Source: Providencia rettgeri
GTDB taxonomy: Bacteria > Pseudomonadota > Gammaproteobacteria > Enterobacterales > Enterobacteriaceae
DNA: 64,000 nt
NCBI RefSeq assembly: GCF_023205015.1
Contig: NZ_CP096258.1
Coordinates: 3,410,001-3,474,000, forward strand
Direction: 5' to 3'
Shown: piece after piece, positions 9,205 to 16,906 of the stretch
Layout of the letters: every line of letters starts with the position of its first letter
How positions within the stretch are numbered: the first letter of the stretch is position 1
The notes under the pieces: generated by a model
Databases searched by the model: none
What the model saw: the letters and a program-made list of their open reading frames with translations, nothing else
What the model was told of the DNA's origin: nothing
Translations under genes and position numbers: made by a program

Positions 9205-10134
9205 TCAACGATTCACTGAACGAGCAATACGTGAATACGTGTGCCGAACGCCTCGGATCACAATACTATAGTTTAAAATATTCTCAGGTAATGCAATTCC
9301 GTTATATCCTGAATCACCAATGTGGTGTAAATCTGTCCCAGCCATTTTGCACATTAATGCAATTTGCCGAATAGTTTGCAGATCTGCACCTTCTTGAGAA
9401 GTGCCAATCGCCGTCATTGTCATCACACCTTGAGAGTGACAATAACCCACCATTTTTTGCACAAATTCTAACGAGATCCCAGGGACCGTTCCCGGTGCTG
9501 GGAGCAAAATGATATCTGCACCACTGTTAATAAAAGTACGAATATCATCTTCTGTGATGAGTTGCTCAGCCGAGGCATTCAAAACCCCCGCAGCGTGCAT
9601 TTTTCCTGTGATAAGCACAATATCTTCACCCACAACAGCTTTAAGCTCTTTAAGACTCTGGTTAATTTCCTGATTAGTGACGCCATTTCCAGGGTTTCCC
9701 GTTAAAACAATGATATCTGCGCCCATTTCTTTTAATTTCAGGGCATTTTTTACTGTTGCTAATCGCCCTTCTGACATTTTCCACTGCGCATCTTGTGTCG
9801 GATTATTAAAGCCCTCAGGTACAGGCTCTAAATTAACACCGATTGCTCGTCCCGTTAAACGCTTAAGTGTGCGAATGATTTCCTCAGGTTCAACCCCTTC
9901 GGGCAGACCTTGCATAATCGGTTGATTAACATCAAAAACATTCAGCAACAGGATATCGGCACCTTGGCTTGCGGCTAATTCAGCATTCGTCACTGTCATT
10001 AATACGGGTTGAATTGTACCTATGGTTTCAGAAACCAAAATTCGCCCTTCACTTGCTTTAATTGATTCTAATAGGTTCTTTTTATTGAGTTTTGCAATTT
10101 CTGAAGCAGAGCAATCAAGATAACGTCGTTGCAT
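9205..10134 (-). CDS. Conserved TIM-barrel-like protein of unknown function
   Basis: A 309-aa protein from the ATG at 10134 (MQRRYLDCSAS), which has AAAGG at a 7-nt spacing. A longer open frame upstream, rich in F, I and Y, is unlikely to be translated. The sequence alternates strands and helices like a TIM barrel (GADILLLNVFD; RAIGVNLEPVPEG; GADIIVLTGNPG; GADIILLPAPGTVPG; GTDLHHIGDSGYNGI). Relatives are often labelled haloacid dehalogenase-like, but the HAD DxD motif is not evident, so that label looks wrong. It resembles PEP-mutase-like or phosphosugar-binding barrels. Reaction unknown. It is divergent from the iron operon. Confidence 0.6.
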   Translation of the reverse strand: MQRRYLDCSASEIAKLNKKNLLESIKASEGRILVSETIGTIQPVLMTVTNAELAASQGADILLLNVFDVNQPIMQGLPEGVEPEEIIRTLKRLTGRAIGVNLEPVPEGFNNPTQDAQWKMSEGRLATVKNALKLKEMGADIIVLTGNPGNGVTNQEINQSLKELKAVVGEDIVLITGKMHAAGVLNASAEQLITEDDIRTFINSGADIILLPAPGTVPGISLEFVQKMVGYCHSQGVMTMTAIGTSQEGADLQTIRQIALMCKMAGTDLHHIGDSGYNGIALPENILNYSIVIRGVRHTYSRIARSVNR

Positions 10135-10365
10135 GGCTATACCTTTATTTTCAACAAAATGAATGATGTGTTCTTTCGCAATAAAATTCACACCTTCAAA
10201 ATATATCATGTAGACAATAATAAACTGCCTAATAGAACACATTATTACCAAGTTATTTTTTAAAGAATAATAACTTTTTATAACGCTTAGATTTTTATAT
10301 AAAAACAACCCTTTTTAGCGGCGAGTCATTTACTTATCGTAAATTACCACTTGTTTTTTAGTAAT

Positions 10366-10384
10366 AGTAATGATTATCATTACA
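10366..10384 (+). promoter_or_regulatory. Fur box of the iron-uptake operon
   Basis: The core AATGATTATCATTA (10369-10382) matches the central 14 bases of the 19-bp Fur consensus exactly, and 15 of 19 overall. It lies about 35 bp before the ATG of the P19 gene, so the operon should be repressed by iron-loaded Fur. Confidence 0.85.
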
Positions 10385-10416
10385 GCTCTATATCACTTAT
10401 GGTAAGGACGAAAATA

Positions 10417-10974
10417 ATGAAACTCGCCTACAAAGCTGCTGTTTCAGGTCTCGCGTTGTTTTCAATCTCTGCATTAGCTCAAGAGTACCCTCTCGGTCAC
10501 CCTGTGATCAAAAACGGAATGGAAATCCAAGGTGTTTATCTACAACCCATTACAATGGATACCGAAGAAGGCCATCATGCGATGTCTCACTTAGCGGCTG
10601 ATAAAGCAGATGTCCACTTAGAAGCAGATATCCACGCGGTTGAAGATAACCCAAATGGCTTCGCAGAAGGTGATTGGATCCCTTACCTAACCATTGAATA
10701 TTCGGTGACCAAACTCGGTGACAAACCACAAACTCAAACGGGCACATTTATGCCTATGGTAGCCAGTGATGGTCCTCATTATGGGGAGAACATAAAATTA
10801 GATGGCAATGGTAAATACCGTGTCACCTATAAAATTTATCCACCATCACACAATAAAGATGTCGCCTTTGGACGCCATATTGACAAAGAAACGGGTGTGG
10901 TACCTTGGTTCCAACCTTTCGAAGTCTCTTGGGACTTTGACTACGCAGGTGTTGGCCGTAAAGGTAGTTACTAA
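10417..10974 (+). CDS. P19/FtrA-type periplasmic iron-uptake protein
   Basis: Periplasmic high-affinity iron protein of the P19 family (FetP/FtrA/Tpd), which hands iron to an FTR1 permease. It is 185 aa from the ATG at 10417 (AAGGA at 8 nt); an upstream TTG at 10351 would overlap the Fur box and is rejected. A signal peptide ends at about residue 21 (ISALA). Family features include GVYLQPI, the metal-ligand region HLEADIHAVEDNPNGF and the C-terminal WFQPFEVSWDFDYAG. First gene of a five-gene operon. A hairpin after its stop may reduce expression of the rest. Confidence 0.93.
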   Translation: MKLAYKAAVSGLALFSISALAQEYPLGHPVIKNGMEIQGVYLQPITMDTEEGHHAMSHLAADKADVHLEADIHAVEDNPNGFAEGDWIPYLTIEYSVTKLGDKPQTQTGTFMPMVASDGPHYGENIKLDGNGKYRVTYKIYPPSHNKDVAFGRHIDKETGVVPWFQPFEVSWDFDYAGVGRKGSY

Positions 10975-10992
10975 TTTTAATCGAAATTAGCT

Positions 10993-11035
10993 AAGGGCTT
11001 AACCAAGGACATTTTCTTGCGTAAGCCCTTTTTTG
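10993..11035 (+). terminator. Hairpin between P19 and cupredoxin genes
   Basis: AAGGGCTTA (10993-11001) pairs with TAAGCCCTT (11022-11030) over a 20-nt loop and runs into TTTTTG. It lies inside the operon, so partial termination would give more P19 than permease. Confidence 0.7.
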
Positions 11036-11067
11036 TTTGTACTTATTAAAGGATAAACCAAGCCAAA

Positions 11068-11403
11068 ATGAAAACATTACTGAGTTTTTTACTGGTTATC
11101 GTTTGTACAATAATTCCCCTATCTTCATTAGCGGCCGAAAAATACACTGTCGAATTAGAAATGAAAAATGGTGATCTCATCCCACGTGTTCTGGAAGTCC
11201 CCGCAAAAACGATTATCCGAATCAAAATTACCAATACAGGCACTGAGCCCGCAGAATTTGAAAGCATTCAGTTAAGAAAAGAAAAAGTTTTAGCACCTGG
11301 AGCAAGTTCAGTTGTTGTTATCGCCCCCCTAAAACCCGGTACCTATTCTTTTTTTGATGACTTTCACCTTTCTCACCCCAAAGGCGAGATCATTGCGAAA
11401 TAA
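11068..11403 (+). CDS. Cupredoxin-domain periplasmic protein (FtrB-like)
   Basis: A 111-aa secreted protein: signal peptide to about residue 23 (PLSSLAA), then a single cupredoxin-like beta domain (YTVELEMKNGDLIPRVLEVPAKTIIRIKI; GTEPAEFES; LKPGTYSFFDDFH). In E. coli EfeO the cupredoxin domain is fused to an imelysin domain; here it is a separate gene, as in Bordetella FtrB. The typical Cys/His copper ligands are sparse, so copper binding is uncertain. The likely role is ferrous-iron oxidation or transfer between P19 and the permease. The permease ATG follows 11 bp after the stop. Confidence 0.82.
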   Translation: MKTLLSFLLVIVCTIIPLSSLAAEKYTVELEMKNGDLIPRVLEVPAKTIIRIKITNTGTEPAEFESIQLRKEKVLAPGASSVVVIAPLKPGTYSFFDDFHLSHPKGEIIAK

Positions 11404-11414
11404 AAGGATTTAAT

Positions 11415-12248
11415 ATGGGACAAGTTCTATTTGTTGTTTGGCGTGAAAGCTTTGAGGCGCTACTTGTCATTGGCATTATTTATGCGTGGATTAAACGCCA
11501 CCCTGACGCACAAAATGGTATGAAATACCTTTGGGCTGGCGTCGCTATCGGGGTTATTACCTCCATCTTACTCGCACTTCTGATTTATGGCGTATTCAAT
11601 GTCCTTGATGATACGGGGCAATCACTGTTCATGATTTTTATGGAATTACTCGCCTGCGTTCTGATTGTCCAAATGGTGTATTGGATGAACAAACATGGCA
11701 GCTCAATGAAATCAGAAATTGAATCAGGAATTAGCCGTAATGCTGCTCATCATAACTGGTGGGGAGCCGCATTGATTATAGCCATTGCCATCGCCCGTGA
11801 AGGGAGTGAGATCGTCGTCTTTTTATCTAGCTTTATTATGTCACTCACTACATCTAATGCGTCGGCTTTCTTTATCGAGGTAGGTGGTGGGATTGCAATT
11901 GCAGGCCTTACACTTTATATCTTCTTATTAACAAATCGCTTAGTTTCGTGGTCTATCTTCTTTAAAGTTACAGGGGTTATTCTATTATTCCTCGCATTAT
12001 CTCTGTTACTTAAAGGTGTAGAAGAAAGTGCAAACTTACTAATCGAATATGATTTTACTATCCCTGATTTTTTAATTTACCCCGCTTGGGATACAACTGT
12101 ATTTCTTGATGATTCTGGTATCGCTGGCAATTTTATCTCTTCCTTCTTTGCTTATCGTTCACAACCTATTTGGCTCAGCGTCATTACCTTTGTCCTTTAT
12201 TGGGCTATTGTGATCCCATTGTTTGCTCGGAGCAAACAAAATGTCTAG
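11415..12248 (+). CDS. FTR1-family iron permease (EfeU/FtrC)
   Basis: Seven-helix inner-membrane iron permease of 277 aa. Both family RExxE iron-binding motifs are present: RESFE at residues 10-14 and REGSE at 128-132, each within a hydrophobic helix. SD AAGGA lies about 7 nt before the ATG. Its last 8 bases (ATGTCTAG) hold the start codon of efeO, so the two are translationally coupled. The family needs a periplasmic partner, here P19, cupredoxin and the EfeO-like protein. Confidence 0.95.
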   Translation: MGQVLFVVWRESFEALLVIGIIYAWIKRHPDAQNGMKYLWAGVAIGVITSILLALLIYGVFNVLDDTGQSLFMIFMELLACVLIVQMVYWMNKHGSSMKSEIESGISRNAAHHNWWGAALIIAIAIAREGSEIVVFLSSFIMSLTTSNASAFFIEVGGGIAIAGLTLYIFLLTNRLVSWSIFFKVTGVILLFLALSLLLKGVEESANLLIEYDFTIPDFLIYPAWDTTVFLDDSGIAGNFISSFFAYRSQPIWLSVITFVLYWAIVIPLFARSKQNV

Positions 12249-13144
12249 CTCACTGAGACGGAATATCAAATGGATATCTTTTAGCTTAATATTCAGTGTT
12301 TCGCTGCCTACTTTGGTTCAAAGTAAAGCACTGAGATCCCCTGTGCAAACAGGGGATAACATCATTATTGCTAAAGGGGATATACCTACTCCAGAAAAAT
12401 ATCAACATGCAATCCAAACCTATCTAATCTTTGCTAATACTGAGCTGGCAAAAATGGTCACACAGTTGGAATTATTGCAACAGAGTTTACAGCAAGGAAA
12501 GCTACAACAAGCTCAAACTGCGTATATTCAAGCTCACCAGCACTATGAAACCGTGCGCCCTATCATTATTTTATTTGGTAATACAGATAGGACAATTAAT
12601 CCAAGAGCCGATTATTTTCTCGATAAAGAAACCGATTACCGATTTACAGGGTTTCATCTTGTTGAGTACCAATTATTTAAGCAAAAAAATGCAAAACTTG
12701 CTTTAGTCGCAAACCAAGAGCTATTACTCAAAGGGCGTGATTTATATAAACGAGTAGCAACCGAAACCATTGAAATACCAAAGCTCTTACAAGCCTCAGC
12801 TGATTTTATTGAAATGATCTTAGAAACGAAATTGGGTGGTAAAGAAAATATCTACAGTTTGTCTGATTTAACTGATATTGCCGCTAATTTAAAAGGAATC
12901 ACAAAAAATCATTGAGATTCTTAAGCCTTTTATCACGCCAGAGACACTTCAAAAGATACAGAAAAATGACCAACTGATTAACCAAATAATGCAGCCATAT
13001 CAAGCTTCAGATACCACATATCAACCTTATAGCCAATTACAATTAAAAGACAAAATGGCGCTTTATTCATTACTCACTCAGCAAGCTGAAACCTTAGCGA
13101 AATTACGTGCTGAGCTCGATGTCGATGTTTACTATAAATATTAA
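12241..13144 (+). pseudogene. efeO: EfeO-type imelysin protein, frameshifted at an A6 tract
   Basis: Periplasmic imelysin (M75) lipoprotein-like partner of the EfeUOB iron system, lacking the cupredoxin domain found in E. coli EfeO. The ATG at 12241 overlaps the permease stop. A hydrophobic N-terminal signal is followed by the M75 domain with the GxHxxE motif (GFHLVEYQLF). The frame stops at 12913-12915, yet coding sequence clearly continues in the +1 frame to a TAA at 13142: LKPFITPETL, then DKMALYSLLTQQAETL, ending YYKY. Removing one A from the AAAAAA run at 12903-12908 joins the parts (GITKIIEILKPF) into a 300-aa protein. As sequenced the product is 224 aa and lacks the C-terminal helices. 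It may be a recent mutation, RNA-polymerase slippage or a sequencing error. Confidence 0.85.
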
Positions 13145-13155
13145 GGCATATATTT

Positions 13156-14433
13156 ATGCAAGCTAAACTAAGAAGTATATTGCAAACCAACGGAATGTCT
13201 CGGCGTAATGCCCTAAAAATGCTCGCAGTTAGTAGTGCCGTTTTGGCAGCCCCAACATTAAAAGCGCAAGGGAAAATCGCCAATTGCCAACTCTCCTATG
13301 ACAAAACAATTAATTATATTGGGCTGCATCAAGCTGGTGTTTTAACGCCTGAACCCAAAAATGCCACCTTTGTCGCATTTAATATCACGGCGAATTCCGT
13401 GGAAGAATTACAGACTGTGTTTACTTTACTAACTCAACGTATTGCTTATTTAACCCAACCCCAAAAAGAGTCTTTAATCAATAATGATAAAATGCCTCCC
13501 GCAGAGTCAGGTATTCTTGGAACACAACAACAACAACCCGACTCACTGACCATCACCGTTGCTTTAGGAAATTCTCTTTTTGATAACCGGTTCGGCTTAA
13601 ATAAAATTAAGCCTAAACATCTTAGTGAAATGACCAGTTTCCCTAACGATCGACTAGAACAAAAATGGTGTGGTGGTGATCTCCTTTTGCAAATATGTGC
13701 GAATAGCCAAGAAAGCGTTATTTATGCATTACGTGATATTCTACGGCATATTTCTCCTTACAGCTTTCCCCTCTGGAAAATCGACGGTTTCTTACCCGCA
13801 CGAGACATTGATAACCACTCAACTCCTATCAACCTTTTTGGTTTTAAGGATGGGACAGGAAATGCGCCTGCCGATGACAATTCGTTAATGAACGAATTAA
13901 TATGGATAACAAAAGGTAGCCAAGAACCATCTTGGTGCGACGGAGGGACATACCAAGCAGTACGCCTTATTCGCTTTAATTTAGAGTTTTGGGATAGAAC
14001 ACCATTAGAAGATCAAGAAAATGATTTTGGCCGACATAAAGACTCAGGAGCACCCATCGGCATGAAAAATGAGCATGATGATCCTGAGTTTGAAAAAGAT
14101 CCTCATGGTGACCGTATTTTATTTGATTCCCATATGCGCCGTGCAGAGCCTCGTAACCCTGAACGTTATACCGCAAAACTAAGGCGAAGAAGTTATAGCT
14201 ATTCACTGGGGTTAACCGAAACAGGAACTCTCGATATGGGCTTAGTTTTTGTCTCTTTTCAACAAAATTTAAAGACAGGCTTTATTGACACTCAAAAACG
14301 GCTCAATGGTGAGCCACTTGAACGTTATATTAAGCCTTTTGGTGGAGGGTACTATTTTGTATTACCTGGAGTCCAATCGGCACAAGACACACTTGCTGAA
14401 AAAATGTTTACAGCCTTAAAACAAACTAGCTAA
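13156..14433 (+). CDS. efeB: Dyp-type haem peroxidase / deferrochelatase
   Basis: EfeB, a Tat-exported haem-containing Dyp peroxidase (425 aa; E. coli 423) proposed to oxidise ferrous iron or to release iron from haem in the periplasm. The twin-arginine signal SRRNALKMLAV (residues about 15-25) ends near TLKAQG. The Dyp hallmark GFKDGTGN with the catalytic Asp is at about residues 229-236. The proximal haem His region (DSHMRRAEPRNPE) follows near residue 325. Last gene of the operon; a terminator-like hairpin follows. Intact, unlike efeO just upstream. Confidence 0.95.
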   Translation: MQAKLRSILQTNGMSRRNALKMLAVSSAVLAAPTLKAQGKIANCQLSYDKTINYIGLHQAGVLTPEPKNATFVAFNITANSVEELQTVFTLLTQRIAYLTQPQKESLINNDKMPPAESGILGTQQQQPDSLTITVALGNSLFDNRFGLNKIKPKHLSEMTSFPNDRLEQKWCGGDLLLQICANSQESVIYALRDILRHISPYSFPLWKIDGFLPARDIDNHSTPINLFGFKDGTGNAPADDNSLMNELIWITKGSQEPSWCDGGTYQAVRLIRFNLEFWDRTPLEDQENDFGRHKDSGAPIGMKNEHDDPEFEKDPHGDRILFDSHMRRAEPRNPERYTAKLRRRSYSYSLGLTETGTLDMGLVFVSFQQNLKTGFIDTQKRLNGEPLERYIKPFGGGYYFVLPGVQSAQDTLAEKMFTALKQTS

Positions 14434-14448
14434 TTATATTTATAAAAT

Positions 14449-14485
14449 GGAAGCTCTTATTGCATTTGCCGTAAGGGCTTTATTC
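14449..14485 (+). terminator. Terminator of the iron operon
   Basis: AAGCTCTTA and TAAGGGCTT form a 9-bp stem with one T-G wobble around TTGCATTTGCCG, followed by TTATTC. It lies about 20 bp after efeB. Confidence 0.6.
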
Positions 14486-14520
14486 GAAGCGATATCACTT
14501 CTTTTTAATTAAACACAGTA

Positions 14521-14691
14521 TTATTTTTTACGTTCCTTCACATTCGCTTCAACTTCCTACTTCTAGTCCTCTGGTATTGGCGCAACTATTTGTTTAGCTT
14601 CCACCACTTTATTTACAGCACGATAAGCCTTATCGTATCCGGTAGCATTTAAAGTTTTAACACCACTACTTTCTGTATACTTAGTAGTCAT
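14521..14691 (-). pseudogene. Possible decayed small gene with two in-frame stops
   Basis: From an ATG at 14691 a minus-strand frame reads MTTKYTESSGVKTLNATG, then YDKAYRAVNKVVEAKQIV and PIPED, to a TAG at 14563. The same frame continues as K, stop, EVEANVKERKK to a TAA at 14521. The composition is protein-like, with a basic C-terminus beyond the stops. Either a 42-aa protein or a 56-residue gene with two nonsense codons. The ribosome-binding site is weak. No family recognised. Confidence 0.3.
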
Positions 14692-14772
14692 ATTCTTATA
14701 TTGATTTCGGGAAAACGATTAATTAAGAATAATTTTCCAATTCAATGCAAATAAGCAAATACATCTATGCCA

Positions 14773-15669
14773 TTACTCTCTTAACCAAATACCATTTTCT
14801 CTTACTACATTAATTTCTTGAATAAAATGATTATACTTTCTATTTTCTGCAACAGAATTTGATGCAGCGCTTCGAGCCTGCTCCTGAACTAATTCTGTGA
14901 TAGCATGGTGGAATTCTTGGTTTAATTCTTTATGAATATTCACATCATCGGTATTTTTTAACTGTGTAACTAACTGAATTAATTTTTCGGCCTTTACCTG
15001 TACATCCTCATTATCAAAAGTAACTGTTGGGATTCCGTACATAAATACCACATTGATAGAATCTGTAGCTTCATGATTAGCAGGATCCGGCAATAAATTT
15101 TGTCCGTATTCATTATCTAAATAGACAATTAATTCATGTTTATCAAAACACTTGGATTTAATATTTCCATCTAACTTATCATCATAAAGTGTAATTGAAT
15201 CAGGAAAGTTTTCGCCAATCGGATAGCTACACCTAAATATATTTCCATCAATAAGCGTTGCATTAGAGCTGTGAACCGGTAGCTCAAGCTCATGTCCATT
15301 AATCGTAATGGGGTAACTCGCAGGTTTAAACCTATCTTCTTTGCCATCAATGGCATAAACTTCAGACAATGTGTAATAAACAAAATTATTTGGGTTAATA
15401 ATACCGCCAGAGTTATTTTCAAAAACAAAAAAATCTGTCACATGACCTTCATCACTTTTTAACTGGTGTAACCCACTAGAAAGTAAAACTACCCCTTTAT
15501 CATCGGGTAAAACGTCATAATCTTTACCATCTAGCGTAAACGTAATAGTGTTTTCACTTGGATTACTATAATAAAACTTGCCTTTACCACTTAAAAGATC
15601 CATATCATCACAAGCAGAAAGCAACATAACTGCAAAGACAAAACAGCTATATTTTAGTATAGTATTCAT
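14773..15669 (-). CDS. Predicted lipoprotein of unknown function
   Basis: A 298-aa protein with a lipoprotein signal: a hydrophobic N-terminus and lipobox LLSAC with Cys at residue 20, then DD at +2/+3, which by the E. coli rule favours inner-membrane retention. The body is beta-rich in the first half (KFYYSNPSENTITFTLDGKDYDV). The last about 75 residues are helical and charged (VQVKAEKLIQLVTQLKN; HKELNQEFHHAITEL). No enzyme motif or known family recognised. Single-gene unit on the minus strand, flanked by AT-rich DNA. Confidence 0.75.
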   Translation of the reverse strand: MNTILKYSCFVFAVMLLSACDDMDLLSGKGKFYYSNPSENTITFTLDGKDYDVLPDDKGVVLLSSGLHQLKSDEGHVTDFFVFENNSGGIINPNNFVYYTLSEVYAIDGKEDRFKPASYPITINGHELELPVHSSNATLIDGNIFRCSYPIGENFPDSITLYDDKLDGNIKSKCFDKHELIVYLDNEYGQNLLPDPANHEATDSINVVFMYGIPTVTFDNEDVQVKAEKLIQLVTQLKNTDDVNIHKELNQEFHHAITELVQEQARSAASNSVAENRKYNHFIQEINVVRENGIWLRE

Positions 15670-15835
15670 AGTGTTATTCCAAAACTTTTTAAAATTAATT
15701 TATTAACTAAAAACACCAGAGCTATCCATGATGCTCTTTAACATATTATTGTCGGTATTAGAGACCATTATTCAGTTATTCGAATAAAATAACTTTACGA
15801 TAAATGCGATAATAACCAAACCTAGTGGATATATC

Positions 15836-16762
15836 TCATACGTTATTTTCACGCAATACTTTTAGCAATACCTGAAAAACCTCATTCATTAATGGTGTCG
15901 TTTGCTGGCTATTGCGAATTAAAGCGACTGTGCGCGTTAACTCAGGTTGTTGTAATTGCAAAACTTTCAATTCAGGGTCACGTAAATGTACAGTATAAAG
16001 CTGAGGTAAAATAGCAATCGCTAATTTCGAACGAACTAAGCCATATAAGGTTTCAATATAATCTACTTGATAACGAATATTTAATTTTAGTCGGTGACTT
16101 TCCACCGTAGCAGCAACTAAACGTTGAATATTTCCTTTCGAAAATACGGCAATATCACGATTATTTAGCAATTTCCACGGTAAGTGAAACGCATTAACAG
16201 ATACAGGGTCATCATGATGAATAACGGCAACAAAAGGGTCATCCTGCAATGGAAAGATATTTAAATTTTGAGGCACTGAGCTATCTAACACACCAATGCC
16301 AAAATCAATTTCATGATTGATAAGCTTTTCCACCAAAGCGTCATTCGTTTGGTCATAAAATTCAATATTAAGCCTCGGAAAATATTGAGTTAATAATTCA
16401 GGTACTGCTGGAAATAGCAAAGAACTTACGGAAGGAACTAACCCAATACGTAATGTACCATCCCCTCCCTCTACGATGATTTTCTGAATTTCACTAAATG
16501 CACGGTGAGAAACACTCAGAATTTGCTGCGCATATGGCAAAATTGCAGCGCCTAGCTCCGTTAATGTTACGGATGAAGCGGTGCGATTAATTAACTTTCC
16601 TCCAATAACCGTTTCTATTTGCCGCAAAGCACTACTCAAAGCAGGTTGGCTCACCGCTAGACGATTTGCTGTCTCGGTAAAATGACGCAGTTTTGCTAAT
16701 GTTACAAAATACTGCAGTTGTTTGAGCGTGAGTGCTGGCAGTCTCTGCCAAGGTTCTATCAT
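15836..16762 (-). CDS. LysR-family regulator divergent from adenine deaminase
   Basis: A 308-aa LysR-type protein: winged HTH at residues about 14-70 (TLKQLQYFVTLAKLRHF, then AVSQPALSSALRQIE) and a substrate-binding domain (DGTLRIGLVPSVSSLLFPAVPEL; EIDFGIGVLDS). It is transcribed divergently from ade, so it probably controls ade and the adenine permease gene, perhaps in response to a purine. LysR proteins usually repress their own gene and activate the divergent one. Effector not known. Confidence 0.88.
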   Translation of the reverse strand: MIEPWQRLPALTLKQLQYFVTLAKLRHFTETANRLAVSQPALSSALRQIETVIGGKLINRTASSVTLTELGAAILPYAQQILSVSHRAFSEIQKIIVEGGDGTLRIGLVPSVSSLLFPAVPELLTQYFPRLNIEFYDQTNDALVEKLINHEIDFGIGVLDSSVPQNLNIFPLQDDPFVAVIHHDDPVSVNAFHLPWKLLNNRDIAVFSKGNIQRLVAATVESHRLKLNIRYQVDYIETLYGLVRSKLAIAILPQLYTVHLRDPELKVLQLQQPELTRTVALIRNSQQTTPLMNEVFQVLLKVLRENNV

Positions 16763-16847
16763 AATAATGTACTTTTATTTTTATTGGGTTAGCCAATATA
16801 TCTGTTCATTATAACCATTTCTTATCGCATGATAAATTTTATCATCT

Positions 16848-16863
16848 TGGCAAACGTTTGCGT
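16848..16863 (+). promoter_or_regulatory. PurR operator upstream of adenine deaminase
   Basis: TGGCAAACGTTTGCGT matches 14 of 16 PurR consensus positions and contains the perfect palindrome GCAAACGTTTGC. It lies 44-59 bp upstream of the ade ATG. An alternative ade start at 16829 would place this operator inside the coding sequence, which argues against that start. Confidence 0.78.
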
Positions 16864-16906
16864 TACTCATAAAGTAACAGTCATAAACTGTAGCAATGGT
16901 AACTTT

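Noticed and set aside
9205..10308. Longer start for the TIM-barrel-like gene
   Set aside because: The upstream segment is AT-rich with hydrophobic, low-information sequence; the ATG at 10134 has a clear AAAGG site.
12902..12915. Classical programmed ribosomal frameshift in efeO
   Set aside because: The needed shift is +1 at a short A6 run with no visible stimulatory stem-loop or E. coli-like slippery motif; mutation, polymerase slippage or sequencing error is simpler.
16829..16906. Upstream ade start at 16829
   Set aside because: The extra 26 residues have no family similarity and would contain a near-perfect PurR operator; the ATG at 16907 fits the E. coli protein length.
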